The notes under the pieces: generated by a model | What the model was told of the DNA's origin: nothing | The model's database searches: none | What the model saw: only the letters and a program-made list of their open reading frames with translations | NCBI GenBank assembly: GCA_009741485.1 | Contig: CM019214.1 | Span: 5,955,287-6,019,286, forward strand | Direction: 5' to 3' | Source: Malurus cyaneus samueli | Lineage: Eukaryota; Chordata; Aves; Passeriformes; Maluridae | DNA length: 64,000 bases | Part shown: piece after piece, positions 52,931-64,000 of the stretch | Position numbering within the stretch: the stretch's first letter is position 1 | Layout: the number at the start of each line of letters is the position of its first letter | Made by a program: the position numbers and the translations under genes

Positions 52931-54380
52931 AATTTAAAGCTGATTGGGATATGCTCTTACCTACCTCTGGATTAAAAAGACATCCATGAACGCAGGTTGA
53001 GATGATAAATATATTTTAAAGTACCTCTGAGTAGCTAAATTCAGCATTTAGCTATACTTGCTGGAAAGGACAGCATCAGATAATTAAGGTTTTCTTTAAA
53101 CAAACAAAGGATATTAATTATGATATTTTAGATAGCATTATGGAATGATATGACAATACTGTTTCCATTTTTATGGCTATTGTTACACACTTATCAGAAA
53201 ATATTAATCTAAATATTACTAAACATTCTCCTTAAGGAGCTTAAATTGTAGGTGTTCCTGGTTTCTTTTAAGGAGAACTGTGATAATCAGAAAAAACATG
53301 TTGAATATGCTATTGGACAAACAATGTGATATGTCTCACAAGTTATATAAAGAGTTCATAGAATGATGTTTTTATAAACACAGTATTTAGTAAAAATCTA
53401 CTTCAACACACACAAGCCAGACAGCAATCTCTCCCCCTCCTCCATCCAAGACAAAAAAAATAAAATTAAATAAAACCCCAAACAAACAAAAAAAAAGGTA
53501 TCTGACAATAAACATCTCTAGTTGCTAGTAGAACAGTTTCCTTATTTTCCTTGCATCACAGGACTAGCTGCATCATACACTGCTTTTCTAGCCACTCAGT
53601 TGCTTTACCCTTTGGTTTTGACTCTTTCTATTGTGTATTAGTAGCAAGACCACTTTTATAGGTATCCAGATAGAGAGGAACACTGTAAAAAGAGCTGGAA
53701 AAATAACTCAGTGTAAGCCATCCTAAAGATGCAGAAAGAAGCTGAACACCAGTTGCAGAAAACAGAAGCAGAATCTAGTCCAATTTTTAGTGACAAAACC
53801 TGATGAATCAGAAGGTTAAATATTTTTGGAAGACATCTGGCACCCAGTCTCTATTATCAGGTTAAGCCAGATGTAATTCTAGAGGTTATAAGTAAAAATA
53901 CTGAAATTTCACCTTCTGTTTTCCTTGATGCAACTACTTTACATAAAATAGCAATGTGGGTTTTTTTTGGTTTTTTTGTTTGGTTTTTTTCAGAAGAAAG
54001 ATAAATAAATTAACTCTCTTAATGAAATTCACATGAAACTAAATCTGAATGTAAAAGAGAAATTTTCTACTCTAGGATAATGATTCCAAGAGTAAAACCA
54101 GAATCAGAAAAAGGAACACAACTTATTCATCCAGTCCCAAACACCTTATAAATAAAAAATTTTGTTATAAATTACTAAATTTATACAAAAGCAAATTTAA
54201 TATGTTCAAGACGTTTAATAGCAAATTCTATTTAGACGTGAAGCATTTCAGGGAAGAGAATGCCAAGAGAAGAAGAAAAAGGAACACAGAAATAAAATTT
54301 CTTTGGCACAAAAGTCTGACTAATAAGAGCCTTGTTTCATATTTGGTCAATTTAAAATGCAGTATATTAAAATATAGTAC

Positions 54381-54660
54381 CTTATAACACATGCATAGAG
54401 CCCGCTGTCTTGTACCACTGTTGGTCGGAACCAAATGGAGTCTTCTTCTTTGCTCATTCTGGTTCCATCAAAAGCTATAGGTTCCTCAAAATCTCCAGGT
54501 CCAGAGCTTTTGTACCACATCAAACTAAGTCCAGCACTTTGGGCTAGGGAGTAATTAGCTCTAATATATCCATAAAAGAGTGCACATTTTATACGGACAG
54601 GTTCTCCCACTAGAACTTGATATTTCTTGTAATCCACAGACCAGTCAGTGCATCCATCAG
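54381..54660 (-). CDS. IL1RAPL1: IL1RAPL1 coding exon: first Ig domain (residues 28-121, human numbering)
   Basis: IL1RAPL1 is a synaptic adhesion receptor of the IL-1 receptor family. Its extracellular Ig domains bind the presynaptic phosphatase PTP-delta, and its cytoplasmic TIR domain signals in the postsynapse. This 280-nt exon encodes most of Ig1. Visible landmarks in order are DGCTDW at the N-terminal edge, [21 protein letters not shown] with an N-glycosylation sequon at the N63 equivalent, [33 protein letters not shown] and [10 protein letters not shown]. Cysteines fall at the equivalents of 31, 53 and 118. The acceptor is ttgtag ending at 54661 and the donor is gtacta starting at 54380. 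The first codon is split after one base (Ala28) and the last after two bases (Arg121). The match is clearly to IL1RAPL1 rather than IL1RAPL2, which as I recall it differs at many of these positions. The upstream signal-peptide exon is not in the window. Confidence 0.97.
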
Positions 54661-56761
54661 CTACAAGAGAAGAGAAAACGACAAGAGATTGTCAAAGGCT
54701 TTGGAAAGGACCATTCACACAGCAACCTTTATTGTGGGAAAGTATTGAGTTTGAGAAAAGGTCCATTGAGGGACTGGCAGCATGTTTATTATCCCTGAAA
54801 AATTAACTGCATTTTCATGATGTTTATATCATGTACTTGTCTATAGTGGACAGAGCTACTAGGACATATATTGCTAAAAGTTGATAATTTCTGAGATAAC
54901 CAAGAAATTGCTCTTTTGTCTATTGTTGAACTTCAGCATGACCAGTTATAAAATACTGAAATGAAATTTGTGCAACACAGAGGGCACGTGGCTCACAGGG
55001 TGTCACCATCTAAATTGCATCAATCCAATATCTTTAGGGCTACCACGTAAGTGAAAAAGCTCAGAAGATATTACGACAAGTAGCTTTTGATCTGAATCAA
55101 AAAGTGTGAAAGCTTGGGATAGATTTGAAGGAGGAGAAGACACTGTCTTCACATAAGACCAGATATGCAAAATTGTCAGAAAAATTACTATCAGTAATTT
55201 CAATGGATTATTTAAGAACATGTTAAACAGATCTTAGTTGGAATTCCTGACTCTTCAAAGCTACATTAAAAATTATGGTTATTAATGTTTTCATTTTTTT
55301 CCTGTTGAATAACATCAGCCCCTACCAATACTGTCCCACAATAACTGTTCATCAGAAAGCAATACTAAATTTATTTGACATTCTGACCCCCTGTAACAAA
55401 GCTAAACTCCAGAGCCAAAAACCCACAAACTTCACACCGTCTTCCTTGGTACTTTTAGCAAATGCCTAAACAACAAAAAGAGCTATTTTCTACAGTGTCT
55501 TCCTTAACAAACAACTTATAATTTTTTTCTTAAGGAATTTTAACCATGAAAATTCACCATTAGTTTCATGCATTTAAAATGAAGTGTCCAGTCTCAGCTA
55601 GTTAACCAGGCCCCAATCCAGTCAGTAGAAAACAATCAGTACAACCAAAGAACAACTTATTTCATCTTAAAATTAGCATCTATGTGTCATATAAATATTT
55701 TGTCTTTGAATTTGACACTTTATCAACTTTAAAAGAGCTCAGATAGATAACTAGCTTAGAAAATCCACTTTTGTAAAGCTCAGATTTCATCCCAGAATTG
55801 GTTGAATACTGACTTTAACAAAGAATCCCTGCTACTGTGCAAGATAAAGCAGTATTAGCACTTTAAACCTAGACAATATTTGGATCTGTTACTTGGGAGA
55901 AAAATGTACTAGACAGTGATTTTTTTAGTCCTATATTTGAATAATGCCACAGTACTTATTATACAAAGCAAAATTAGAAAGACTCAGACATCTTCACACG
56001 TCTCTGTATAAGCAACAACCTAAGTTGATCCAAAACAGAAAGATGGAGGAAAAAAAACCCACAAAAAATGTATAGAGTAAATTTGCATTGCAAACAGAAT
56101 TCACACAAACAAATATTTCATAAAACTTTGGATTATCTCCTCCTGCATCTACTTTTACGAGCAGGAAGGGAAAAGAATATGTCCCTGTTCCAATTTTCCT
56201 ACACAACAGTTCCTAAAAATTAGTAACTGTTACAAGGCCCTAATAAGACTTTGTTGTACTCTTGCATAAATTGAAGAGAACGGAAACAAAGCTACACTAT
56301 TAGCTTCCCCTTAGGACTAAAGAAACTAACTTTCATTTATTTCAGAATTCAATTACATCTTTAACATTTCATTTTTACCTTTCTGAAAGAGCATTCTCTC
56401 TCTCTCTCATCTGATTTTATTTCTCTCTGCTTCTAAATCCCAAAAGCCAAAAATGAATTAACAGCCACCTCTAAGCAGTGTTAATTTCATTATATAAGTT
56501 ACCAGGTAATAGCTTCTTCATCATACTTTATCATCAAATTGTAATCTTGCATTTCACTGCTTAATTTAGCTAGTACACTTTGGTTTACATTATTAGTCTG
56601 TTAGTTATGTCTTCTCTCCCAGGATATTCAGTTCTAATGGTTCCAAACTCCCTGAACTTGCAGAATCCATGAGAATATATTGCTAAATAACAGCAATTGT
56701 TTCAAGCTCTTTTGCATTGGATAAAGGATTAAAATGCAGGGTAGATGCCACTGACTTTATT

Positions 56762-57441
56762 TCACTGTGCTGCTTCTCACAAGAGACCTGGGGGTCCTGG
56801 GTGATGGAAAGCTGAAGCTGAGGCAGCAGTGCCCTGGAGCAGGAGGGACATCCCTGTCCTGGGGACATCAGGGACAGCATCGCCAGCCGGGCAGGGAGGG
56901 GATTGTCCCGCTCTGCTCTGGGCTGGGGCGGCCTCACCTCCAGTGCTGGGGGCAGCTTTGGGTGCCACAATATAAAAATGCCATTGAGCTGTTGCAGAGT
57001 GTCCAAAGGAGGCCCTGAGGATGATCAAGAGACCTGAGGGGAACCTGTATGAGGTGATTTGTCTTGCTTAACCTGGAGAAGAGAGGACCAAGGGGAGACC
57101 TCATTGGGACTTTCAACATCTTCATGAGGGAAAGCAGAAGGACAGATCCCAATTTCCTCACTCTCGTGACCAATGACAGGATTTGAGAAAGCAGCATGAA
57201 GCTGTGTCAGGGGAGGTTGAGGCTGGATGTCGGGAAACTGTTTTTCAGCCAGTGGCTGGGCACTGGAACAGCTCCCTAGGGCAGAGCTCACATCACAAAG
57301 CCTGATCACATCACAGAATTCAGGAAGTGTTTGCACAATGCTCTCAGGCACATGGGATGACTCTTGGGGTGTCCTGCCCAGGAGCAGGAATCAGACTCCA
57401 TAAGCTGATGGGTATCTTTGAACTCAGCATATTCATGATTG
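56762..57441 (+). mobile_element. CR1 LINE 3' region with intact 3' end
   Basis: A long CR1 copy in + orientation. Recognisable pieces in order are gacctgggggtcctgggtga, gtgtccaaaggaggccctga, acctggagaagagaggacca, tcaggggaggttgaggctgg, cactggaacagctcccta, gaagtgtttgcacaatgct, ggggtgtcctgcccaggag and finally aactcagcatattcatgatt. Its GC-rich middle (56840-56960) reflects the element. Stop codons break it in all frames. A TCTA array begins about 20 bp after its 3' end. Confidence 0.9.
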
Positions 57442-57462
57442 TTGAAAAGCCTGCTAAGGATC

Positions 57463-57519
<57 letters not shown>

Positions 57520-57552
57520 GCTATCTAGCTATCTAGCTATCTAGCTATCTAG

Positions 57553-57592
<40 letters not shown>
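57463..57592. repeat. (ATCT)n tetranucleotide array with AGCT-variant core
   Basis: About 130 bp of ATCT repeats on the + strand. The central part (about 57519-57561) alternates ATCT with AGCT to make an 8-bp higher-order unit (ctatctag). It sits between a CR1 3' end and a solo LTR. Confidence 0.97.
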
Positions 57593-57593
<1 letters not shown>

Positions 57594-57665
57594 CACTGAA
57601 CTGTTTGTTGACTTATTGGAACAAACCACATCAGAATGTCCCATCAGATTGTCTTAAGAAAATAT

Positions 57666-58006
57666 CTACTTGTCCTGGTTTCAGCTAGGATAGAGTTAAT
57701 CTCTTAGAAGCTGTTAGAGTGCTGTGTTCGGGATTCAAAATGAAAATTGTGTTGATAACACACTGCTTTGTTTTTTTTTGCTAAATCGTGTTTATCCTAA
57801 GTCAAGGATTCTACCATCATTATTGTAACTTACCATAACTACTGCATTTTACTTTATTTTCAATTATTAAACCGTTCTTATCTCAACATACAAGTTTTAT
57901 TTTGATTCTCCTTCCCATTCCATGGGGTAGGGAGGGAGGGACAAGAGGGAGGGATTGAGCAAATGGCTTCATGGTGTTAATCTTCAGCTGAACCCATGAC
58001 ACTACT
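57666..58006 (+). mobile_element. Solo LTR, ERVL-like, with 5-bp target duplication
   Basis: The LTR occupies 57671-58001 (331 bp). It begins TGTCCTGGTTTCAGCTAGG and ends AACCCATGACA. The direct repeat ctact flanks it perfectly (57666-57670 and 58002-58006). Five-base duplications are typical of ERVL-class elements. Its opening, the phrase gttgataacacactgctttg, and attattaaaccgttcttatc match avian ERVL LTRs as I remember them. It is shorter than the full form, lacking much of the middle. No internal ERV region remains. Confidence 0.92.
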
Positions 58007-58054
58007 CAAGCTATTATGAATACTTTCATGCTCATGTTATGGATTTAAAACTTT

Positions 58055-58288
58055 TATCTAGTGGTGCTCATCAAGGGTCAATATTTCTGAATACCAGGAA
58101 CACTTTTTTTACAGTAAGGGTTGCTGAAAACTCACATAGGTGTCCTAGAGATGTTGTGGATTCTCCATCCTTGGAGATATTTAGAAGTCGGAGAGACACA
58201 GTGCTGAAAAAACATTTCTAGGTGGTTTGGACCATATGACCTTCAGACATCTCATCCATACTCAACCATTCTGTAATTCTGTGCTTTA
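58055..58288 (+). mobile_element. CR1 LINE 3' end, different subfamily
   Basis: The + strand reads ggttgctgaaaactcacata, tggattctccatccttgga, ctaggtggtttggacc, atatgaccttcagac and finally ccattctgtaattctgtgc. This is the classic 3' end of another CR1 subfamily, distinct from the copy ending at 57441. No coding part survives. Confidence 0.87.
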
Positions 58289-61200
58289 TTACACAGTTAC
58301 AGTCAATGATGATCTTAAGGATACAAATATCCTCTTCTCAATGTGGTCTTTCAATGAGTTGAACATGAGAGTGTTTCCCTTCCTGCTTACAGAAATGTTA
58401 CACCAGTGAAACTGCCAACACTGACATTCAAGTCACTTAGAACTGTATTAACCTTATTACAGCTGGAAGGCTTCATACCTTAAAAATCTTCCAGGAAAAT
58501 CCTCACACCACTTCTTAGCCAATGTGTTAATCTATGAGAAGGTGCTAATTCAGTTTTTTTCAGATATAATAGAAGTTCATCATTCCCATCATAAGACACA
58601 GACATCCTGTGATATTTTGCAATAACTGATATTTCAGGAGATAATCTCTGCAAAAAATGCTCCCTATTCCACTGCAACTGAGGAAGATAAACAGAGGCTT
58701 AAAACAACATAATGAAAAAAAACAGACTGTCATGTCCTTAAAAATGCTGTTACTGTGAACACTCAGATGATGATGGCATACATGCACCGTGACTGGCACT
58801 TTCTCTGTACACTCTGTGTGTGGTGAGCAGAGTAAACATGCATTTTTCAGTCTAGAAAAACTTGGATGTATTCAAAGCCTAATTGAAAGCCCAATTTCCA
58901 AATTCCTTGAAGGACATTAAGTTACATTTTTAAAGACCCAAACATAGAGAATTCTTCTGATTTTTATACTGGCATTGACACCTTAAAAATGTTACATAAT
59001 TACATATTAAACATGTGTTACTGGCTTTTTAAATAGGGACAGAAAACAAAGGCTGAATTTTCATTCACATTTTTTTAATATTAAATAGATTATTTCTATT
59101 CAGTTTCATATTGTAACTATGTCCATTTCTACTTTGACTGGATTTTTTTTCCCTTTTCTTTGTGCATAAGTAGGGCATTGACCAAAGAAATTATCTAATG
59201 TTTCCTTTCTTAATTATGGCTGCTACTGACACAAAATCAATACCTACAATTATGGTGGTACAAAACAACTATGGAGAAAAAAAAATACACTCAATACTTT
59301 TCAGTGTTTTTATTTATGTCATTGCATCATCAAACAGTCAATCATCTTTTATTTAATAAATTGGAAAATACTTGAATAATTCAACAGCTTTGAAATTTCA
59401 GAACTGCCTTCAAAAGAATGGTTGCAGTCCCTGATCTCTGTTTTAATATGCTGCCAGTTATTGCTGCACATAATAGCTCAATAGAGGGTCCAGGATAAAC
59501 ATTATTCACTCAGTTATTTCCTTGAGTGATTTCAGGGTATGAAATAAACCACACTGCATCACTGTCCTAATAATGAGATCATTCTGCTCAATAAACAAGA
59601 GCCTTTCAGGCTATACCTGCTGGATAGGACCCAACACAGAGAATATTTAAAATTAATAAGAAGGTTTTCCCATTAATTTTTTTGTACCATATATATAATT
59701 TTCAAGGTAAAATTCAGTGCTAAAAGGAAAAAAAACCAGAAAGTTCCTGGGTCCTCTCCTATCTCGTTCAAAAGCTTCAATTCAATATATAGGTTTCAGT
59801 GTTCAAAAAGGTCTTCAAGTTTCCAATACTTTGGTTAAACTCTGATTTCCAAACATCTAAACAAATTATTATGTCAAAAAATTGTTAAAAACAATTCTCC
59901 TAAAAAAATTGTAGCAGAAATAGCAAATTATCCTAAATTTATTTCACTTAATGATATTTAATAAAATAAAAACTGATAGATTTTTTTTTCCTGCTTATCT
60001 GTGTTGATAATTCTGTTCTTAATTTAATTTTATACAATGAGGATTATGCAATGCCACTGCACCTTCCATTTATTTGTCAGCTACTTCAGAGTTTTTTAAT
60101 AAGGCATTTGTAAACCTGACTAAGAAATTATATCATAAGGCACAAAAAAAATTCTGAAAAGTGAGTGTATAAAGGAGAAAGTGCCAGGTCTTGCCCCTAA
60201 AGCTGGGAAATTGTTAAAAAGGGCAATAGGGGATGCAGAAATTAGACGGCAGTACACAGGGAGAGTAAATATGATGGGTAGGGAAAGCAACAAAAGATAT
60301 TTTAAAAGTGCAGTAAGATTTTTTGGGTAAGCTGGAGAATAGAAGGCACAGCAGGTCAAGAAAAAAGGCTTTCCTTAACTGACTGCTAATAAAATTTAAT
60401 TTCAAAAGTTCATTGAGAGCTACATAAGACTCAAGGTTACTTTCTTTAAAACAATTTTCACAACAATATTTTGCCATCAAAATCAGAGTCTGTTCTGGAT
60501 AACCCTGCTCGTTACTTTCTGCTTTTTGCTTGAACAGTAAGCATTAAAATAAAAATTAAAAAAAAAAAAAAAAAAAAAGAGAAGATTTATAGTTACAGCA
60601 CACTCACTACAGTGCCTGAGCCAATTGAGCCTATGCAACATAACACATGGTATTCTAGTGTGGGCTCTCATTATGAAGACATGCAAAGCCTGTCTATTTT
60701 TGGTTTGCGTATGCTTTTATTTGATATAAAAATAAGCCCTGACAGGAATGAAGAAGTGGAGCTTAGAAACACAGAACATTATGGAGATGAGAGAGAACAT
60801 GGTCAGTTCTATTCTTAGATTTGCGTAGATTTTGTTCTTTCAAAGTACTACCAGTATAAAATTGGAACAATGAAAAAAAAAAAGAGTTAATATGACTACT
60901 AATATTATCAAATGACCATGTCAGGTATTTTATAAGCAATTAAATTTCCTGTTGCACTGACTATTATTACAGCTTTGCATAATGCTATGCTGCACTTCTG
61001 TTGGATATAGCATTTTCATTTTGAAATGGCATTTTTCCTCCCTTTGAAAACTCTTACAAAATTATATTTTAGTCTAAACCCATATATTTTGGTCTCAGTC
61101 TAAAACTGTATAGTGGCTGTTATGAGATGGTGGCAGTAATGGAAACATATGTTGAAGGACATTTCAGGGAAACAGAAATTTTTTTTGGATATCATCATCT

Positions 61201-62484
61201 ATTAAAGAAGATAGTTCCTAAAAATTGCATTTTTTCCACCCCTGGTTAAATTTTAAAAGCAATAAATTTGGTAGTTGAGGAATCTTGGCAAATGCACTAG
61301 CCTAAAGGAAGAGGAAATATGAAAAAAAGAAATGCATAGTCTGCCATAAATGTTGTGGGTTTTGGCTTCAGAATACTGCCCTATTGTGAAAGAGAGTACA
61401 TATGCCTAGGTATTGGACTACTTAGAGGCATAAAAAGTATTAAAATATCTTTATGTTGATCTGGTGGAAGTTTTTTTATCATTCTCTCTTTTACCTACTC
61501 CAGAGCAAATTAAATAGAATTTTTATCTGAATAATATTGGTAACCTATGTAGTAGAAAAACCGAAAGTTATAATTAGAGGAAAAAAAAAAAAAAAAAAAC
61601 AAGAATAAATATACTGTTCAAGACAGACCAATAAGGAGCAAATGCTGCACTTCCTAAGTTCCTACTCTAAACCAGAGCTTTTCTCTGTTGTTTGTCCTGC
61701 TCAAATCTTCTTCTTCTCCTCTTTCACTTATTTCATCACATAACATTGGACATCATAAACACACTCTGAAGGTATTGGCTTGACTGACTGATCATGTTCT
61801 GCTGACTGACCAGGCCAGCAGCCAAACACCCACACAGCTTCTCAAACACCAAACCACACATGCAACAGGACGGGGAAAGAAGAGGAACAGCAAAAGTGGC
61901 AAAATAAATTGTCGATAAAAAGTAGTTTTATAAGTGAACAAAACCCCACCAGTGATGCATGGGCACTCAATCATTAACTCCCAGAAGCAGACCAATGCCC
62001 AGGTGGTCTCTGAACAATGGCTACCTCAATAGCCAAAACTTCCCAACATCTGATCAGATTCATCTGTGTGTACCCTATTCATCAATGGCCCTAATCGCCA
62101 CCTTGATATGAAGTCGCACATGTACATTCCCATGTTCAACTTTCACAAATCCAAAATACAGCACTGTAAAGGCTGCTCTGAATAAACATAACTCCACCTC
62201 AGCTAAACGCAGCACACAGGTTCCCAATCTTCTGTGTGATTCTGACCACCTTCTTTCAATTTTTCATTTTCAGTTCAGAGACTGTCTTTATATTTAGAGT
62301 TACAGCACAGAGATGGCAGCAAAATTTAATCAACAGTCACAGCACATGAGGGTTTGTTTACTAGATTAATTTCTGAAGCCTGATATTAAACTGCATTAAT
62401 TTCTCTGCCCATCTGAAATTAATTGTTTCTTGTTTCTTGTTTGCTGAACAACTTTAATTGAGGGCAGTTCTGCATCCTCTGTCT

Positions 62485-62644
62485 CTTTCACAGAATCACA
62501 AAATAGTGTGAGATGGAAAGGACCCACAAGGATCATGAGTCCAACTCTTAAACAAATGGCCCAATTGGGATTGAACCCACAATCTTGGTTTATTAGCCAA
62601 ATCCTTTGGGGTACCAGATAATCTGCACTGCTTTTTGAACCTAA
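62485..62644 (-). mobile_element. tRNA-Ile-derived SINE with CR1-like tail (TguSINE1-like)
   Basis: On the minus strand the head reads ggctaataaaccaagattgt then gggttcaatcccaattggg, corresponding to the anticodon loop through T-arm of tRNA-Ile(AAU). The tail reads agttggactcatgatcctt, gtgggtcctttccatctc and ttttgtgattctgtg, a CR1-type 3' end. This composite matches the songbird SINE known as TguSINE1. The 5' D-arm part is poorly preserved and the A and B promoter boxes are degraded, so the boundary at 62644 is approximate. Confidence 0.8.
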
Positions 62645-64000
62645 AAGAGCAAGTTTTTTTCCTCCCTGCTCCCCAAAATACTGTGATTTATCTTGAAAGA
62701 CAACTTCTATCCAGTGTCACTGTAACACATTTTCTGTGAATGTATACTTTTTTATATAATTTTTTATATTCACACATATGTTTAGCTAAGAATCCAACAT
62801 GAGTGTTTAGGAATCAATTGGGAAATTCTGGTGTTAAACTTCACTCTGGAAGGAGTAAACAAAGTGACTGAAACAAAACAGTAACTCAGCCTGAAGAGAA
62901 CCACCATGGGGAGGTTACAGTAATTTCTAAAAATTACAAGCACATGTAAGGGTACTTTTTATTCCCTTAGAAAGGAGATTTCCCAGAAAAGAGAATCCTC
63001 TGGCCATACGGTGTATCATGTTGCACAGCAGATGGCAAATTATTTAATCTCTTCCACAATCTCTCATTATTGAAACGCCTTCTGAAATACATTCTGTTCA
63101 CTAGCAGCTTCGTTTTGGAGATCATGAGGAAGATCAAGGATTTTTTCATGTTGGAAGTTCAGTAGCACTTGAGTAACAGCTGCACTGTATACCTCTAAAC
63201 TTTCCCCTACAAAGAACTCAACTATTTAATATCACAAAGTTGCAGAGTATGAGCTGAACTGAATAACTAAATCACTGAGAACTGTCCACTTGGAGAAACA
63301 TAAAATTCAGCAGATTAGTTCATAATACAAGAGGATTAAAATTAATCAAATTACAACATGTGCACAGAAGAGTACAATTATCCTGTTGCTGTGACTTATC
63401 TGGTGGAAATTTCTTAAGCTCCACAATCATGACTGTGTAACTAGGACTATGCAAAAATGTGTAGAGAACTGCATTGAGAGCTTCAGAAAGAGCTGAAACG
63501 CAAAGAAACACTTTATTTCAAACAGACTTTGAATCAAAGTATCATTTTTACTTTAAACTTTCAAAGATTAAAATTTCTAACCATATGATCATTAAGTATA
63601 AATAGGCCATGATGTTAACATGGAATAGACATATTTTTCAAAATTACTTATTTCTGTTTATTTTCCATTCAACTTACTTTCATTCATAAAATACTGGGAG
63701 AAATATTATATGGAGTTTAAATATGGAACTGGGAACTTGGATTTAAAACATCAATATTCTTCGTGAAAGAATATGTTAACTTCATACAACTCCTAGTGGT
63801 TTTGATGGCTGTTTCTTCCCCACGGGAGGTCCTTCTACACAGAAACTGGAGATATGCATGTATTTAAAGCCATATATATGTCAGACAGCCATTTATGTCT
63901 ATATCTTCAATTAAATAGAAGTCAGAATGCAGTATAGCATTAGAGAGCACAAAGCAGTTTTAGAAGGTTTCTATTTTTCTTCACTCAATGCGACAAAGCA

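Larger units (their letters stand above)
54661..64000 (-). other. IL1RAPL1: IL1RAPL1 intron upstream of the Ig1 exon (partial)
   Basis: A phase-1 intron ending at the acceptor ttgtag (54661) and continuing past the right edge. I looked for the signal-peptide exon on the minus strand and did not find it. The interval holds two CR1 pieces, an ERVL-type solo LTR, a TCTA array and a SINE, all listed separately. The stretches 54661-56760, 58290-62484 and 62645-64000 show nothing beyond AT-rich sequence and short A runs (for example 60560-60578 and 61580-61599). Confidence 0.88.

Noticed and set aside
54347..54637. A start codon at 54637 for the Ig1 exon reading frame
   Set aside because: The codon is GTG (Val) within an exon that begins at the acceptor at 54660. 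The frame enters from an upstream exon, so there is no translation start here.
62520..62644. A functional tRNA-Ile gene
   Set aside because: Only the anticodon-loop to T-arm part is recognisable, it is mutated, and it is fused to a CR1-like tail. It is a SINE remnant.

Overview
The window is intronic DNA from a bird genome, probably a songbird. It is AT-rich. Dispersed CR1 LINE fragments, avian ERV long terminal repeats and a tRNA-Ile-derived SINE with a CR1-like tail give the bird assignment. The only gene I can support is IL1RAPL1 (interleukin-1 receptor accessory protein-like 1), on the minus strand. Three coding exons are visible at 54381-54660, 5786-5972 and 4547-4700. They encode residues 28 to 235 in human numbering, which is the first two extracellular Ig domains. 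The signal-peptide exon lies beyond the right edge. The third Ig domain, transmembrane segment and TIR domain lie beyond the left edge.

Layout from left to right: 1-4546 is the intron after the Ig2 exon. Then come exon (4547-4700), a 1.1 kb intron, exon (5786-5972), a 48.4 kb intron (5973-54380), exon (54381-54660), and the start of another long intron up to 64000. All three exons have canonical AG/GT boundaries and consistent phases (1-2-0-1). Together they form a 621-nt block that is a multiple of three.

The introns carry the rest of the content. There are six clear solo LTRs. One is ERVK-like at 12540-12947, inserted into an older CR1 with a perfect 6-bp target duplication. One is ERVL-like at 57671-58001 with a perfect 5-bp duplication. 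Two further LTR families are each present as a pair in opposite orientation (16601-17087 with 42346-42882, and 37357-37774 with 49132-49549). A seventh, degraded ERV-like stretch lies at about 22930-23464. CR1 pieces are at about 12.3-13.4, 27.3, 34.4-34.8, 44.2-44.6, 49.9-50.0, 52.3, 56.8-57.4 and 58.1-58.3 kb. Low-complexity DNA is abundant, including a ~320-bp polypurine tract at 21.2 kb, a ~265-bp polypyrimidine tract at 51.5 kb and several tetranucleotide arrays.

I found no RNA gene, CRISPR array, operon, phage or novel multi-gene system. The other open reading frames are short and are best explained by chance, simple repeats or transposon remnants. Comparisons with human IL1RAPL1 and with repeat families are from memory, not from alignments.
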